DNA of 64,000 nt, from contig NZ_BCYT01000017.1 in assembly GCF_001598335.1 (NCBI RefSeq), positions 1-64,000 of the forward strand. Direction: 5' to 3'. The position numbers and the translations under genes are program-made. The notes under the pieces are model-generated. The model was not told where the DNA came from, made no database searches, and saw nothing but the letters and a program-made list of their open reading frames with translations. Origin of the DNA: Sphingobium abikonense NBRC 16140. GTDB taxonomy: Bacteria > Pseudomonadota > Alphaproteobacteria > Sphingomonadales > Sphingomonadaceae. Below are positions 36,173 through 44,556 of this stretch, piece after piece. Position 1 is the stretch's first letter; each line of letters starts with the position of its first letter.

Positions 36173-36885
36173 CGCAAGCCTTCACCCGCATCGACGGCGG
36201 GTCGCTCGACCTGCTGATCGTCGCCGATCATGCCTCCGCGCATGTGCCGGATGATATCGACCTAGGCATTGAGCCGGCACTGCTGGGCAAGCATATCGCC
36301 ATCGACATCGGCGTGGCGGAAGTCAGCACCTTGCTGGCCAGGCAATTGGGCTGCACCGCATTGCTGGCCGGCGTGTCGCGCCTGGTGATCGACTTGAACC
36401 GTGAAGAGGATGCCCCAGGCCTGTTGCCGGTGATGAGCGATGGCCATGCCATTCCGGGCAATCGCAATGCCGACCTCGCTGAACGGATGATCCGTTTCTA
36501 CCATCCCTACCATCACGCCATAGGCGTATTGCTGGACGGCATGGCGTCGCCCTTCATCCTGTCGCTGCACAGCTTTACGCCGACGCTGGAGAGCGATCCG
36601 GCACAGAAACGCCCCTGGGATATCGGCATATTATATAATGAGGATGATCGCGCCGCCCGCATTGCAATCCCGATGCTGGAGCAGGCTGGGCTGATCGTTG
36701 GCGACCAGCTGCCTTATTCGGGGCGACTGCTGAACGCGACGATGAACCGCCATGCCGAAGCCAATGATATTCCCTATCTGGGGATCGAGATGCGGCAGGA
36801 TCTGGTGGCCGACGCTGCGGGTCAGGAGCGACTTGCGGCGCTGATCGGGCCGGTGCTGCTCGAATGTCGGGGTCGGCTGGTATGA
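36169..36885 (+). CDS. N-formylglutamate amidohydrolase family protein
   Basis: 238 aa. It belongs to the family that hydrolyses N-formylglutamate in histidine degradation, but members outside hut operons are widespread and of uncertain substrate. Visible motifs are ADHASAHVP near residue 20, SRLVIDLNREEDAPGLLP near 67, RMIRFYHPYHHAI near 105, SLHSFTPTL near 130 and GIEMRQDL near 205. No histidine-utilisation genes are nearby. The start MTQAFTRIDGG at 36169 overlaps the ispE stop; a longer in-frame start inside ispE is rejected. It overlaps the lipoprotein gene by ATGA. Confidence 0.85.
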   Translation: MTQAFTRIDGGSLDLLIVADHASAHVPDDIDLGIEPALLGKHIAIDIGVAEVSTLLARQLGCTALLAGVSRLVIDLNREEDAPGLLPVMSDGHAIPGNRNADLAERMIRFYHPYHHAIGVLLDGMASPFILSLHSFTPTLESDPAQKRPWDIGILYNEDDRAARIAIPMLEQAGLIVGDQLPYSGRLLNATMNRHAEANDIPYLGIEMRQDLVADAAGQERLAALIGPVLLECRGRLV

Positions 36886-37247
36886 GGGGGGCTTGGCCAG
36901 GCATGATTCTGATCGCCCTGCTTTCGGCCTGCGAAAGTGGAGAGCGGACCCAGGCGGAGCAGGACGCCGCCATGGCGCAGGGCGATGACACGCCCATGTG
37001 CAGCATCGGCGGCGCGCAGGATTGGTCGCCTGATTGCACGCTGGAGCGCGACGGTGACCTGCTGACGATCCGTCACCCCGATGGCGGGTTTCGTCGTTTC
37101 CGGGTCCTGTCGGACGGACGCGGATTGGAAGAGGCTGACGGCGCGGAAAAGGTGCAGCTACGCATCATAGGTGGGCGGATGATCGAAGCCAGTATCGGCG
37201 ATGATCGCTACCGCCTGCCGGCAAAGGTTGCCGGACAGGCCCGGTGA
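36882..37247 (+). CDS. Small lipoprotein, unknown function
   Basis: 121 aa. The N-terminus MRGAWPGMILIALLSACES is a lipoprotein signal with lipobox LSAC. The mature part has two Cys (MCSIGG and DCTLERD) and a beta-rich pattern (LTIRHPDGGFRRFRVL, QLRIIGGRMIEASIGDDRYRLP), as in small outer-membrane-anchored proteins of sphingomonads. I recognise no family. The start at 36882 overlaps the previous stop by ATGA, and the stop overlaps the GTG of nnr. Confidence 0.8.
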   Translation: MRGAWPGMILIALLSACESGERTQAEQDAAMAQGDDTPMCSIGGAQDWSPDCTLERDGDLLTIRHPDGGFRRFRVLSDGRGLEEADGAEKVQLRIIGGRMIEASIGDDRYRLPAKVAGQAR

Positions 37248-38635
37248 GCGAGGACGCCATCCTGACGGCGGCGCAAATGCGCGCGGCCGAACAGGCGGCC
37301 TCCGACGCGGGGGTGGAACCCTATGCGTTGATGGAAAGGGCGGGGCGGACGGCTGCGGACATCATCTGGCGGGCGGGCCATCGCCGGGACCTGCTGATAC
37401 TATGCGGGCCGGGCAATAATGGCGGAGACGGCTTTGTCATTGCGCGGGTGATGCGCGAACGCGGCGTTCCTGTCCGCGTGGCGGCGTTGGGCGAAAGCCG
37501 GACCGACCCGGCCAAGCAGGCGCGGGCGAATTGGGACGGGCCGGTCGAGGACATGATGACCGCAGCGCCGGCCACGCAGATTGTGGACGCGCTGTTCGGC
37601 ACGGGCCTAAGCCGGGGGCTGGGCGAAGCGATGGCGGACAGGCTGTGCGCATTAGTGAACAGCGCAGCGGCGTCTTACGCGGTTGACCTGCCCAGCGGTG
37701 TGGAAAGTGACGGAGACGCGTTGCTGTCGACCGTGCCCAGCTTCGGCGTCACCATCGCCCTGGGGGCGTGGAAGCCGGCGCATCTGCTCCAACCAGCGGC
37801 GGAACTGTGCGGGCGACTGATCCTGGCACCGCTCGATATTCCGCTCACCAGCGATGTGCGGCGGCTATCCGCGCCACATCTGACCATGCCCGCAGTCGAC
37901 GCGCATAAATATAGCCGGGGCCTGGTGGCCGTTGTCGGCGGCGGCATGGCCGGCGCGAGCCTGCTGGCGAGCGAGGCGGCGGCGCGATCTGGCGCGGGGG
38001 CGGTGCGGCGTTTGGCGGCGGACATGCCAAGTGGCGGCGCTCATGCGATCATCCATCGGAAAGTGATGCACGTAGACGCTGTGGCTGGCGAACTGGACGA
38101 CCAGCGGATCGCCGCGCTGTTGGTGGGCCCTGGTCTCGGCCTTGATGCAGATGCGCGAGCGCGCCTGGGCGCGGCGCTGGACAGCGGACATCCTTTGGTA
38201 CTGGATGCGGACGCTCTGACATTGCTCGGCAAGGACGACACGCTGTCCATACCCTCCGGAGCCATCCTCACGCCGCATGAAGGCGAGTTCGGTCGAATGT
38301 TCGGGAAACTTCCAGGCAGCAAGATCGACCGCGCACGCGCGGCGGCAAAAGCATCGGGGGCGGTCATCGTTTATAAGGGCGCAGATAGCGTCGTGGCCGC
38401 ACCGGACGGGCGCGTGGCAGTGGAGGGGCGTGCATCGAGCTGGCTGTCGACGGCCGGGACCGGTGATGTGCTGGCGGGGCTGGCGGCGGGACGGCTGGCG
38501 GTGACGCGCGATCCATTTCGCGCTGCCTGCGAGGCGGTATGGCTGCATGCCGAGGCGGCGCGGCGATGTCGCCCGGCCTTTGTCGCGGATGATTTGCTTG
38601 GCGCGCTGCCAGCCGCTATCGCCGCGCGATTGTGA
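37244..38635 (+). CDS. nnr: Bifunctional NAD(P)H-hydrate epimerase / ADP-dependent NAD(P)H-hydrate dehydratase
   Basis: 463 aa, cytosolic. It repairs hydrated NAD(P)H. The N-terminal YjeF epimerase domain (about 1-205) has GPGNNGGDGFVIARVM near residue 47 and DALFGTGLSRGL near 113. The C-terminal carbohydrate-kinase-like dehydratase (about 220-460) has GPGLGLDADARARLG near 292, LDADALTLL, TPHEGEFGRMF near 345 and STAGTGDVLAGLAAG near 403 (nucleotide site). Both halves are intact. The GTG start overlaps the lipoprotein stop (GTGA), and its own stop overlaps the next GTG. Confidence 0.95.
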   Translation: MSEDAILTAAQMRAAEQAASDAGVEPYALMERAGRTAADIIWRAGHRRDLLILCGPGNNGGDGFVIARVMRERGVPVRVAALGESRTDPAKQARANWDGPVEDMMTAAPATQIVDALFGTGLSRGLGEAMADRLCALVNSAAASYAVDLPSGVESDGDALLSTVPSFGVTIALGAWKPAHLLQPAAELCGRLILAPLDIPLTSDVRRLSAPHLTMPAVDAHKYSRGLVAVVGGGMAGASLLASEAAARSGAGAVRRLAADMPSGGAHAIIHRKVMHVDAVAGELDDQRIAALLVGPGLGLDADARARLGAALDSGHPLVLDADALTLLGKDDTLSIPSGAILTPHEGEFGRMFGKLPGSKIDRARAAAKASGAVIVYKGADSVVAAPDGRVAVEGRASSWLSTAGTGDVLAGLAAGRLAVTRDPFRAACEAVWLHAEAARRCRPAFVADDLLGALPAAIAARL

Positions 38636-39849
38636 CCGATAGCAAGACAGACAGCGAAGCCGACAGCATCATCCGCATTGCCGCACGTGGCGATGGCGTC
38701 ACCGGCGATGGCCGGCATGTGCCGCTGGCCGCGCCGGGCGACCGGGTGATGGCCGATGGAACCGTCGTCTTCGGCGTCCATCATGCCGAGCCGCCCTGCG
38801 TTCACTTCCCTGCCTGCGGGGGATGCCAGCTTCAGCATCTGGACGATCAGAGCTATGCCGATTTCGTAACCGCGCGCGTGGTCGGCGCCTTGGCGGGCCA
38901 GGGCGTGACGGCGGCCACGGTGCTGCCGCCACATCTGTCGCCCCCGATGGCTCGGCGGCGCGCATCGCTGCGGGCGGCGCGTACGGGCAAGCGCGTGACG
39001 ATCGGCTTTGCCGAGGAAGGCAGCCATCGACTCATCGACCTTCGGATGTGCGCGGTGCTCGACCCGACGCTGTTTGCCTTGATAGAGCCGCTGCGATCCC
39101 TGCTGGCGCTGACCCTGCCGGACAAGCGAGCAGCCCATGTGAAAATGTCGGTGATCGATCAGGGCGTCGACTTGCTGCTGGAAGGTGTGCGGGTCGAGGG
39201 ATTGGCGGCGGATGAGGGGCTGGGGGATTTTGCGCGGACGCACGGTCTGGCGCGGCTGACGATTGACGAAGGCGACGGGCCACAGACGCGGTGGGAGCCT
39301 GATGCAGCCACGATCAGCTTCGGTGGCGTGCCGGTCGGTTTTCCGCCCTTTTCCTTTCTCCAGGCCACGCCGGATGGGGAGGCTGCTCTGGTCGGCGCGG
39401 TGCGCGCGTCGCTGCCGCCGACGGGGGCGATCGCGGACCTATTCTGCGGGCTGGGCACTTTTGCGCTGGCTTTGGGAGAAGGCAGGCCCGTCTATGCGGC
39501 GGAGGCGGCGCGCGACGTAATTCTCCAGCTCAAGATGGCGAGCGGGCGGGCGCAGCGGCGACTGGCCGCTGATCATCGCGACCTGTTTCGGCGGCCCCTG
39601 ACGCCCCAGGAACTGAACCGCTTCGCCGCCGTCGTTCTCGACCCCCCGCGCGCGGGCGCGCGGGAACAGGTGTTGCAACTGGCGCAGGCGGACGTGCCGA
39701 CGATCGCCTATATATCGTGCAATCCCGCCAGCTTTGCCCGTGATGCCGCGCATCTGACGGCGGCGGGATATCAGCTGGAAAGCGTCAAGCCCGTCGGCCA
39801 GTTTCGCTGGTCCACCCATGTCGAACTGGTTGGCATTTTCCGCAAATGA
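38632..39849 (+). CDS. Class I SAM-dependent RNA m5U methyltransferase (RlmD/TrmA type)
   Basis: 405 aa. It has a short N-terminal TRAM-like segment (about 10-45), an iron-sulfur Cys set (CVHFPACGGCQ near 52-62 plus the Cys in LRMCAVL near 138), the SAM site DLFCGLGTFALALG near 268, DPPRAGA near 340 and the catalytic Cys in YISCNPASFARD near 361. The family methylates U to m5U in 23S rRNA or tRNA; RlmD (23S U1939) is the closest named member, but the sequence is shorter than E. coli RlmD (about 430 aa). The GTG start overlaps nnr. It is the last gene before a strong terminator. Confidence 0.9.
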   Translation: MTDSKTDSEADSIIRIAARGDGVTGDGRHVPLAAPGDRVMADGTVVFGVHHAEPPCVHFPACGGCQLQHLDDQSYADFVTARVVGALAGQGVTAATVLPPHLSPPMARRRASLRAARTGKRVTIGFAEEGSHRLIDLRMCAVLDPTLFALIEPLRSLLALTLPDKRAAHVKMSVIDQGVDLLLEGVRVEGLAADEGLGDFARTHGLARLTIDEGDGPQTRWEPDAATISFGGVPVGFPPFSFLQATPDGEAALVGAVRASLPPTGAIADLFCGLGTFALALGEGRPVYAAEAARDVILQLKMASGRAQRRLAADHRDLFRRPLTPQELNRFAAVVLDPPRAGAREQVLQLAQADVPTIAYISCNPASFARDAAHLTAAGYQLESVKPVGQFRWSTHVELVGIFRK

Positions 39850-39851
39850 GA

Positions 39852-39887
39852 AAGGCCCCCGCTACCGATCGGCAGCGGGGGCCTTTT
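39852..39887. terminator. Strong bidirectional terminator
   Basis: A perfect 12-bp stem (AAGGCCCCCGCT at 39852-39863, complement at 39874-39885) with a 10-nt loop ends in a short T-run (TTTT spanning the stem end), and the leftward side ends in A/T too. It separates the convergent RNA methyltransferase and ornithine decarboxylase genes. Confidence 0.9.
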
Positions 39888-39897
39888 GACTAGCTGC

Positions 39898-41106
39898 TTA
39901 GAGCGAGGACCCCAACTTCACCACATTGGCGCGGCGGCGGGGCAGCGGATGCTCCGTGTAAAGGCTCGCCATCGGCTCATCCTCCACCTCGATCGTCGAT
40001 TCCGACGTGAAGCCGTTGAAGCCGGTGCGCATGGCCGCGCCATAGGCGCCGAGCATCCCGATTTCGATATAATCGCCGGCCTTGACGTCAGACGGCAGCA
40101 TGAAGGGACCGACCATATGGTCCATGTCGTCGCAGGTCGGACCGTAAAAGGAGAAGCCTTCGAGCGATTCGAGGCTCGCTTCTTCACGCAGCAGTTCGAC
40201 CGGGAAACGCCAGCCGATATGCGCGGCATCGAACAGCGCGCCATAGGCGCCGTCGTTGATATACAGCTCAGTGCCCCGGCGCCGTTCGACGCGCACGACG
40301 ACCGAGCTATATTCGGCCGATAGCGCGCGGCCGGGTTCGCACCACAATTCCGCCGAATAGCTGATCGGCAGGCTTTCGAAACCGCGATGGATCGCATCGA
40401 AATAGCGTTCCAGCGACACCGGCTCCATGCCGGGATACACCGAGGGAAAGCCGCCGCCGACGTCGATGATGTCGACGGTGACGGCCGCATCGACGATTGC
40501 GGCGCGCACGCGTTCGATGGCGTCGCTATAAGCCTGCGGGCTCATGGCTTGGCTGCCGACATGGAAGCAGATGCCGAGCGCATCGGCGGCCTGGCGGGTG
40601 GCCATCAGCAATTCACGGGTTTCGCCCAGTTCCGCGCCGAATTTGGACGCCAGGCTGAGTTCGGCATGTTCCGATGACACGCGCAGACGCACGCACAATT
40701 CCAGATCGGTGGCGTTGCCGGTCGCGCGCATGATCTTGTCCAACTCGTCGATCGTGTCGAGCGAGAAGGTGCGCACGCCATGGACGTGATAGGCCTCGGC
40801 AACGGCTTCCTCTGCCTTGACGGGATGCATGAAGCACAGCTTCGCGCCATCCTGTCCGGCGAGCGCTTCGGCAACCAGACGCACTTCGGCGATCGAGGCC
40901 ACGTCGAAATGCGTGATGCCCGATACAAACAAGGTGCGGATCAGTTCGGGAGACGGATTGGCCTTCACCGCATAGAGCGAGCGACCCGGAAACTTCTCGG
41001 CAAAGAAGCGGGCGGCCCGAGCAGCGGCTTCGGGGCGAATCAGCGTTACCGGTGCTGCCGGTTTGAGGGTGGTCGCTACCCCCAGCGCGCTAGGATGCTT
41101 GTGCAA
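39898..41106 (-). CDS. odc: Ornithine decarboxylase (type III PLP fold)
   Basis: 402 aa. It decarboxylates ornithine to putrescine (some homologues also accept lysine). It belongs to the eukaryote-like ODC family: YAVKANP near residue 47 (PLP Lys), HVGSQ near 179, DVGGGFPSVYPG near 212, EPGRALSAEY near 254 and GPTCDDMDHM near 310 with the active-site Cys. No ATG precedes the conserved region; the TTG at 41106 (reading MHKHPSALG) has GGAGG 9 nt upstream and is preferred. It has its own promoter and structured leader. It forms a polyamine locus with nspC and the dehydrogenase gene upstream. Confidence 0.92.
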   Translation of the reverse strand: MHKHPSALGVATTLKPAAPVTLIRPEAAARAARFFAEKFPGRSLYAVKANPSPELIRTLFVSGITHFDVASIAEVRLVAEALAGQDGAKLCFMHPVKAEEAVAEAYHVHGVRTFSLDTIDELDKIMRATGNATDLELCVRLRVSSEHAELSLASKFGAELGETRELLMATRQAADALGICFHVGSQAMSPQAYSDAIERVRAAIVDAAVTVDIIDVGGGFPSVYPGMEPVSLERYFDAIHRGFESLPISYSAELWCEPGRALSAEYSSVVVRVERRRGTELYINDGAYGALFDAAHIGWRFPVELLREEASLESLEGFSFYGPTCDDMDHMVGPFMLPSDVKAGDYIEIGMLGAYGAAMRTGFNGFTSESTIEVEDEPMASLYTEHPLPRRRANVVKLGSSL

Positions 41107-41178
41107 TTCAAGGGACCTCCAGTGTAGTCGTTGGCAGTAAAAAAGCTGCCTTGCGGTGGAAGTCCCATGGGGCAGCGG
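41107..41178 (-). ncRNA. Structured leader of ornithine decarboxylase (candidate speF RNA / attenuator)
   Basis: On the minus strand the leader contains GCTGCC (41176-41171) that can pair with GGCAGC (41150-41145) directly before TTTTTT (41144-41139), a terminator-like hairpin. GGCAG (41150-41146) can instead pair with CTGCC (41137-41133), which would break the terminator. GGAGG (41120-41116) and the TTG start follow. An alphaproteobacterial leader motif named speF is known upstream of this gene family; I assign it by position and structure, without a covariance search. Confidence 0.6.
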
Positions 41179-41184
41179 ACGGCC

Positions 41185-41214
41185 GATATATGCGGCGGGG
41201 TCCCCCCTGTAAAG
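41185..41214 (-). promoter_or_regulatory. Candidate sigma-70 promoter for odc
   Basis: TTTACA (41214-41209), an 18-bp spacer and TATATC (41190-41185) read leftward. The start of transcription would fall near 41178, giving a leader of about 72 nt. The presence of this promoter means odc need not depend on read-through from nspC. Confidence 0.6.
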
Positions 41215-41257
41215 CGTGGGTGGAAATTTTGTTGCGAGCCCCGCCGTCAGTCGTGCC

Positions 41258-42430
41258 TCAGGAGAGACGAGCCTTGAAATCGGCATAGGAAAAGGACCGG
41301 ATTTCCTTGAGTTCCTCCGTGTCGCTGTTCCACAGCCAGATGGATGGCAGCGGCACGCCGTTGAAGGTGTTGGTCTTCACCATCGAATAATGCGCCTGAT
41401 CCAGGAAGGCGATGCGCGCGCCCGGTTCCGCGCCGCCGGGGACTCGATAGTCGCCGATAATATCGCCCGCCAGGCAGGAGGGGCCACCCAGCCGTGTCAC
41501 GGGGCCATCCTCGGCCTCATGCAGCATGGCGGGGCGGTAGGGCGCCTCGATCACGTCGGGCATGTGGCAGGTGGCGCTGATATCGGTGATAGCAACAGGC
41601 ATGCCATTATGGATGACATCCAGTATTTCGCCGACGAGGATGCCGGCGTCCAGAGCCATCGCCTCGCCAGGCTCGATATAGAGTTCCAGCCCGGTTTTCT
41701 CCCTGATGGACTGAAGAAAGGCGATGAGGTCGTCGATCTGATAATCGGCGCGGGTGACATGATGGCCACCGCCGACGTTCAACCATTTGAGGCCCGCAAC
41801 GTGCGGCATGACGCGCGATTCGATCGCCGCCCAAGTGCGCTGGAGCGGCAGGAAATCCTGTTCGCACAGATTGTGGATGTGGAGGCCATCCACGCCGTCG
41901 AGATGCTCCGGCCGCAGCTGATCGACCGGAAAGCCGAGGCGGCTGTGCGGCTGCGACGGGTCATATTTGGGCACTTCGCCTTCGGCATGGAGCGGGTTGA
42001 GCCGCAGGCCGATGTCGAAGTTCACACCGTCCTTGCGCGCCGCGTCGATGATCGGCTTCATGCGCGCGATCTGGCCGGGGCTGTTAAAGATGACATGATC
42101 GGAAATGCGCAGGATTTCCGCGAGATCGTCGGGTTTGTAGGCAGCGCAATAGGTGGCGACTTCACCCCTATATTCTTCACGACCAAGGCGCGCTTCATAG
42201 ATGCCGGAGGCGCAGACGCCATCGAGATATTCGCCGATGACGGGGCCGAGCGACCACATGGAGAAGGCCTTGAGCGCGCCCAGCACCCTGATGCCGGCGC
42301 GGTCGCCGATGTCGCGCAGGACCGACAGGTTGCGGCGTATCGCGGCCTCGTCCACCACGAAGGCGGGCGAGGGGACGCGATAGAGGTCAAAGCGGGCAAA
42401 GGCGGCGGGATCGCCGGCGCGGGTTTCCAT
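41258..42430 (-). CDS. nspC: Carboxynorspermidine/carboxyspermidine decarboxylase
   Basis: 390 aa, PLP enzyme of the alanine-racemase-fold decarboxylases. It removes CO2 from carboxyspermidine (or the nor form) to give the triamine. Features are the PLP Lys in VLGALKAFSMW near residue 54, SRLGFPVDQLRP near 162, HNLCEQDF near 187, NVGGGHHVT near 218, EPGEAMAL near 253 and GPSCLAGDIIGDY near 321 (active-site Cys). The start METRAGDP is the normal N-terminus. A repeat pair lies between it and the dehydrogenase gene upstream. It supplies the last step of the route that uses no S-adenosylmethionine decarboxylase. Confidence 0.92.
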   Translation of the reverse strand: METRAGDPAAFARFDLYRVPSPAFVVDEAAIRRNLSVLRDIGDRAGIRVLGALKAFSMWSLGPVIGEYLDGVCASGIYEARLGREEYRGEVATYCAAYKPDDLAEILRISDHVIFNSPGQIARMKPIIDAARKDGVNFDIGLRLNPLHAEGEVPKYDPSQPHSRLGFPVDQLRPEHLDGVDGLHIHNLCEQDFLPLQRTWAAIESRVMPHVAGLKWLNVGGGHHVTRADYQIDDLIAFLQSIREKTGLELYIEPGEAMALDAGILVGEILDVIHNGMPVAITDISATCHMPDVIEAPYRPAMLHEAEDGPVTRLGGPSCLAGDIIGDYRVPGGAEPGARIAFLDQAHYSMVKTNTFNGVPLPSIWLWNSDTEELKEIRSFSYADFKARLS

Positions 42431-42441
42431 AACAAAAGCTC

Positions 42442-42522
42442 CGTCACCCCAGCGAAGGCTGGGGACTCAGGCGAGAGGGCACGGCGACGCCGCATGCGAT
42501 CCCAGCCTTCGCTGGGATGACG
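42442..42522. repeat. Inverted pair of sphingomonad REP-like palindromes
   Basis: CGTCACCCCAGCGAAGGCTG(GGG) at 42442-42464 faces CCCAGCCTTCGCTGGGATGACG at 42501-42522, with about 36 bp between. Each copy is itself partly palindromic around AGCGAAGGCT. Such pairs recur between genes in many sphingomonad genomes. Here the pair sits between two polyamine genes transcribed in the same direction. Confidence 0.8.
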
Positions 42523-42539
42523 ATCCCTTGTGGGGGGCG

Positions 42540-43757
<1,218 letters not shown>

Positions 43758-43789
43758 ATGCCTGCTGCGCGTGCTCGCGCGAAAGCGCC

Positions 43790-43817
43790 CATATAGGGTG
43801 CGGCCATGACAGCGCAA
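43790..43817 (-). promoter_or_regulatory. Candidate promoter for the dehydrogenase-nspC transcript
   Basis: Reading leftward, TTGCGC (43817-43812), a 16-bp spacer and TATATG (43795-43790) end about 33 bp before the ATG. The -35 element is weak and the spacing short, so this is tentative. Confidence 0.4.
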
Positions 43818-43940
43818 AGTCAGATGCGTGTGAACGCATCTGACGGCCTGTCCTTTCGGGCAGTCGCGCATCTTCCCGCCGGCTGGCGCGTAATGGGCGC
43901 ATCCCCCGAAGGCGGGGAGTGACAGAGGAAGGATGACGAA

Positions 43941-44498
43941 ATGAAAGTGTCCACCCTAACGATTGCGCTGGCCGGCGCGCTGCTTTCCGTCAGTGGCGGG
44001 GCTATTGCCCAGGCCGCGACCGACCCCATGGTCGGGGGCGCGGCGATGTCGCCGAGCAAAGATATCATCGACAATGCGGTCAATTCCAAGGACCACACGA
44101 CGCTGGTCGCCGCGGTGAAGGCCGCAGGCCTGGTCGATACGCTGAAGGGTCCTGGTCCCTTCACCGTATTTGCGCCGACCAATGCCGCCTTTGCCAAGCT
44201 GCCTGCGGGCACGGTCGACACCTTGCTGAAGCCGGAGAACAAGGCCGATCTCACCAAGATCCTGACCTATCATGTGGTGCCCGGTAAACTGAATGCGGCC
44301 GACCTCATCGCGCAGGCGAAGGCCAATGGCGGCAAGGCGATGCTGACCACGGTCGAAGGCGAGCCTCTGACCGCGTGGGTGAACGGCGACTCGGTATATT
44401 TGCAGGACGCCAAGGGCGGTAAGGCGATGGTCACCATTGCGGACGTCAACCAGTCGAACGGCGTCATTCATGTCATCGATACGGTCTTGATGCCCTGA
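43941..44498 (+). CDS. Secreted fasciclin (FAS1) domain protein
   Basis: 185 aa. A signal peptide ([25 protein letters not shown]) precedes a single FAS1 domain (about 40-185). The two FAS1 boxes are visible: [15 protein letters not shown] near residue 74 and [13 protein letters not shown] at the C-terminus, with [11 protein letters not shown] between. Such proteins act in cell-surface or matrix adhesion, but no specific role is known here. The ribosome site AGAGGAAGG lies upstream. It stands alone and is followed by a terminator shared with the leftward ligase gene. Confidence 0.9.
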   Translation: MKVSTLTIALAGALLSVSGGAIAQAATDPMVGGAAMSPSKDIIDNAVNSKDHTTLVAAVKAAGLVDTLKGPGPFTVFAPTNAAFAKLPAGTVDTLLKPENKADLTKILTYHVVPGKLNAADLIAQAKANGGKAMLTTVEGEPLTAWVNGDSVYLQDAKGGKAMVTIADVNQSNGVIHVIDTVLMP

Positions 44499-44519
44499 TC
44501 CTGTCGATGATGTGAGGAA

Positions 44520-44556
44520 GCGGCTGGCCCGACTGCACGCGGGCCGGCCGCTTTTT
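44520..44556. terminator. Rho-independent terminator after the fasciclin gene
   Basis: A 12-bp stem with one G-T pair (GCGGCTGGCCCG at 44520-44531 with CGGGCCGGCCGC at 44540-44551) encloses an 8-nt loop and is followed by TTTTT. It overlaps the last base of the convergent ligase stop codon region. Confidence 0.85.
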
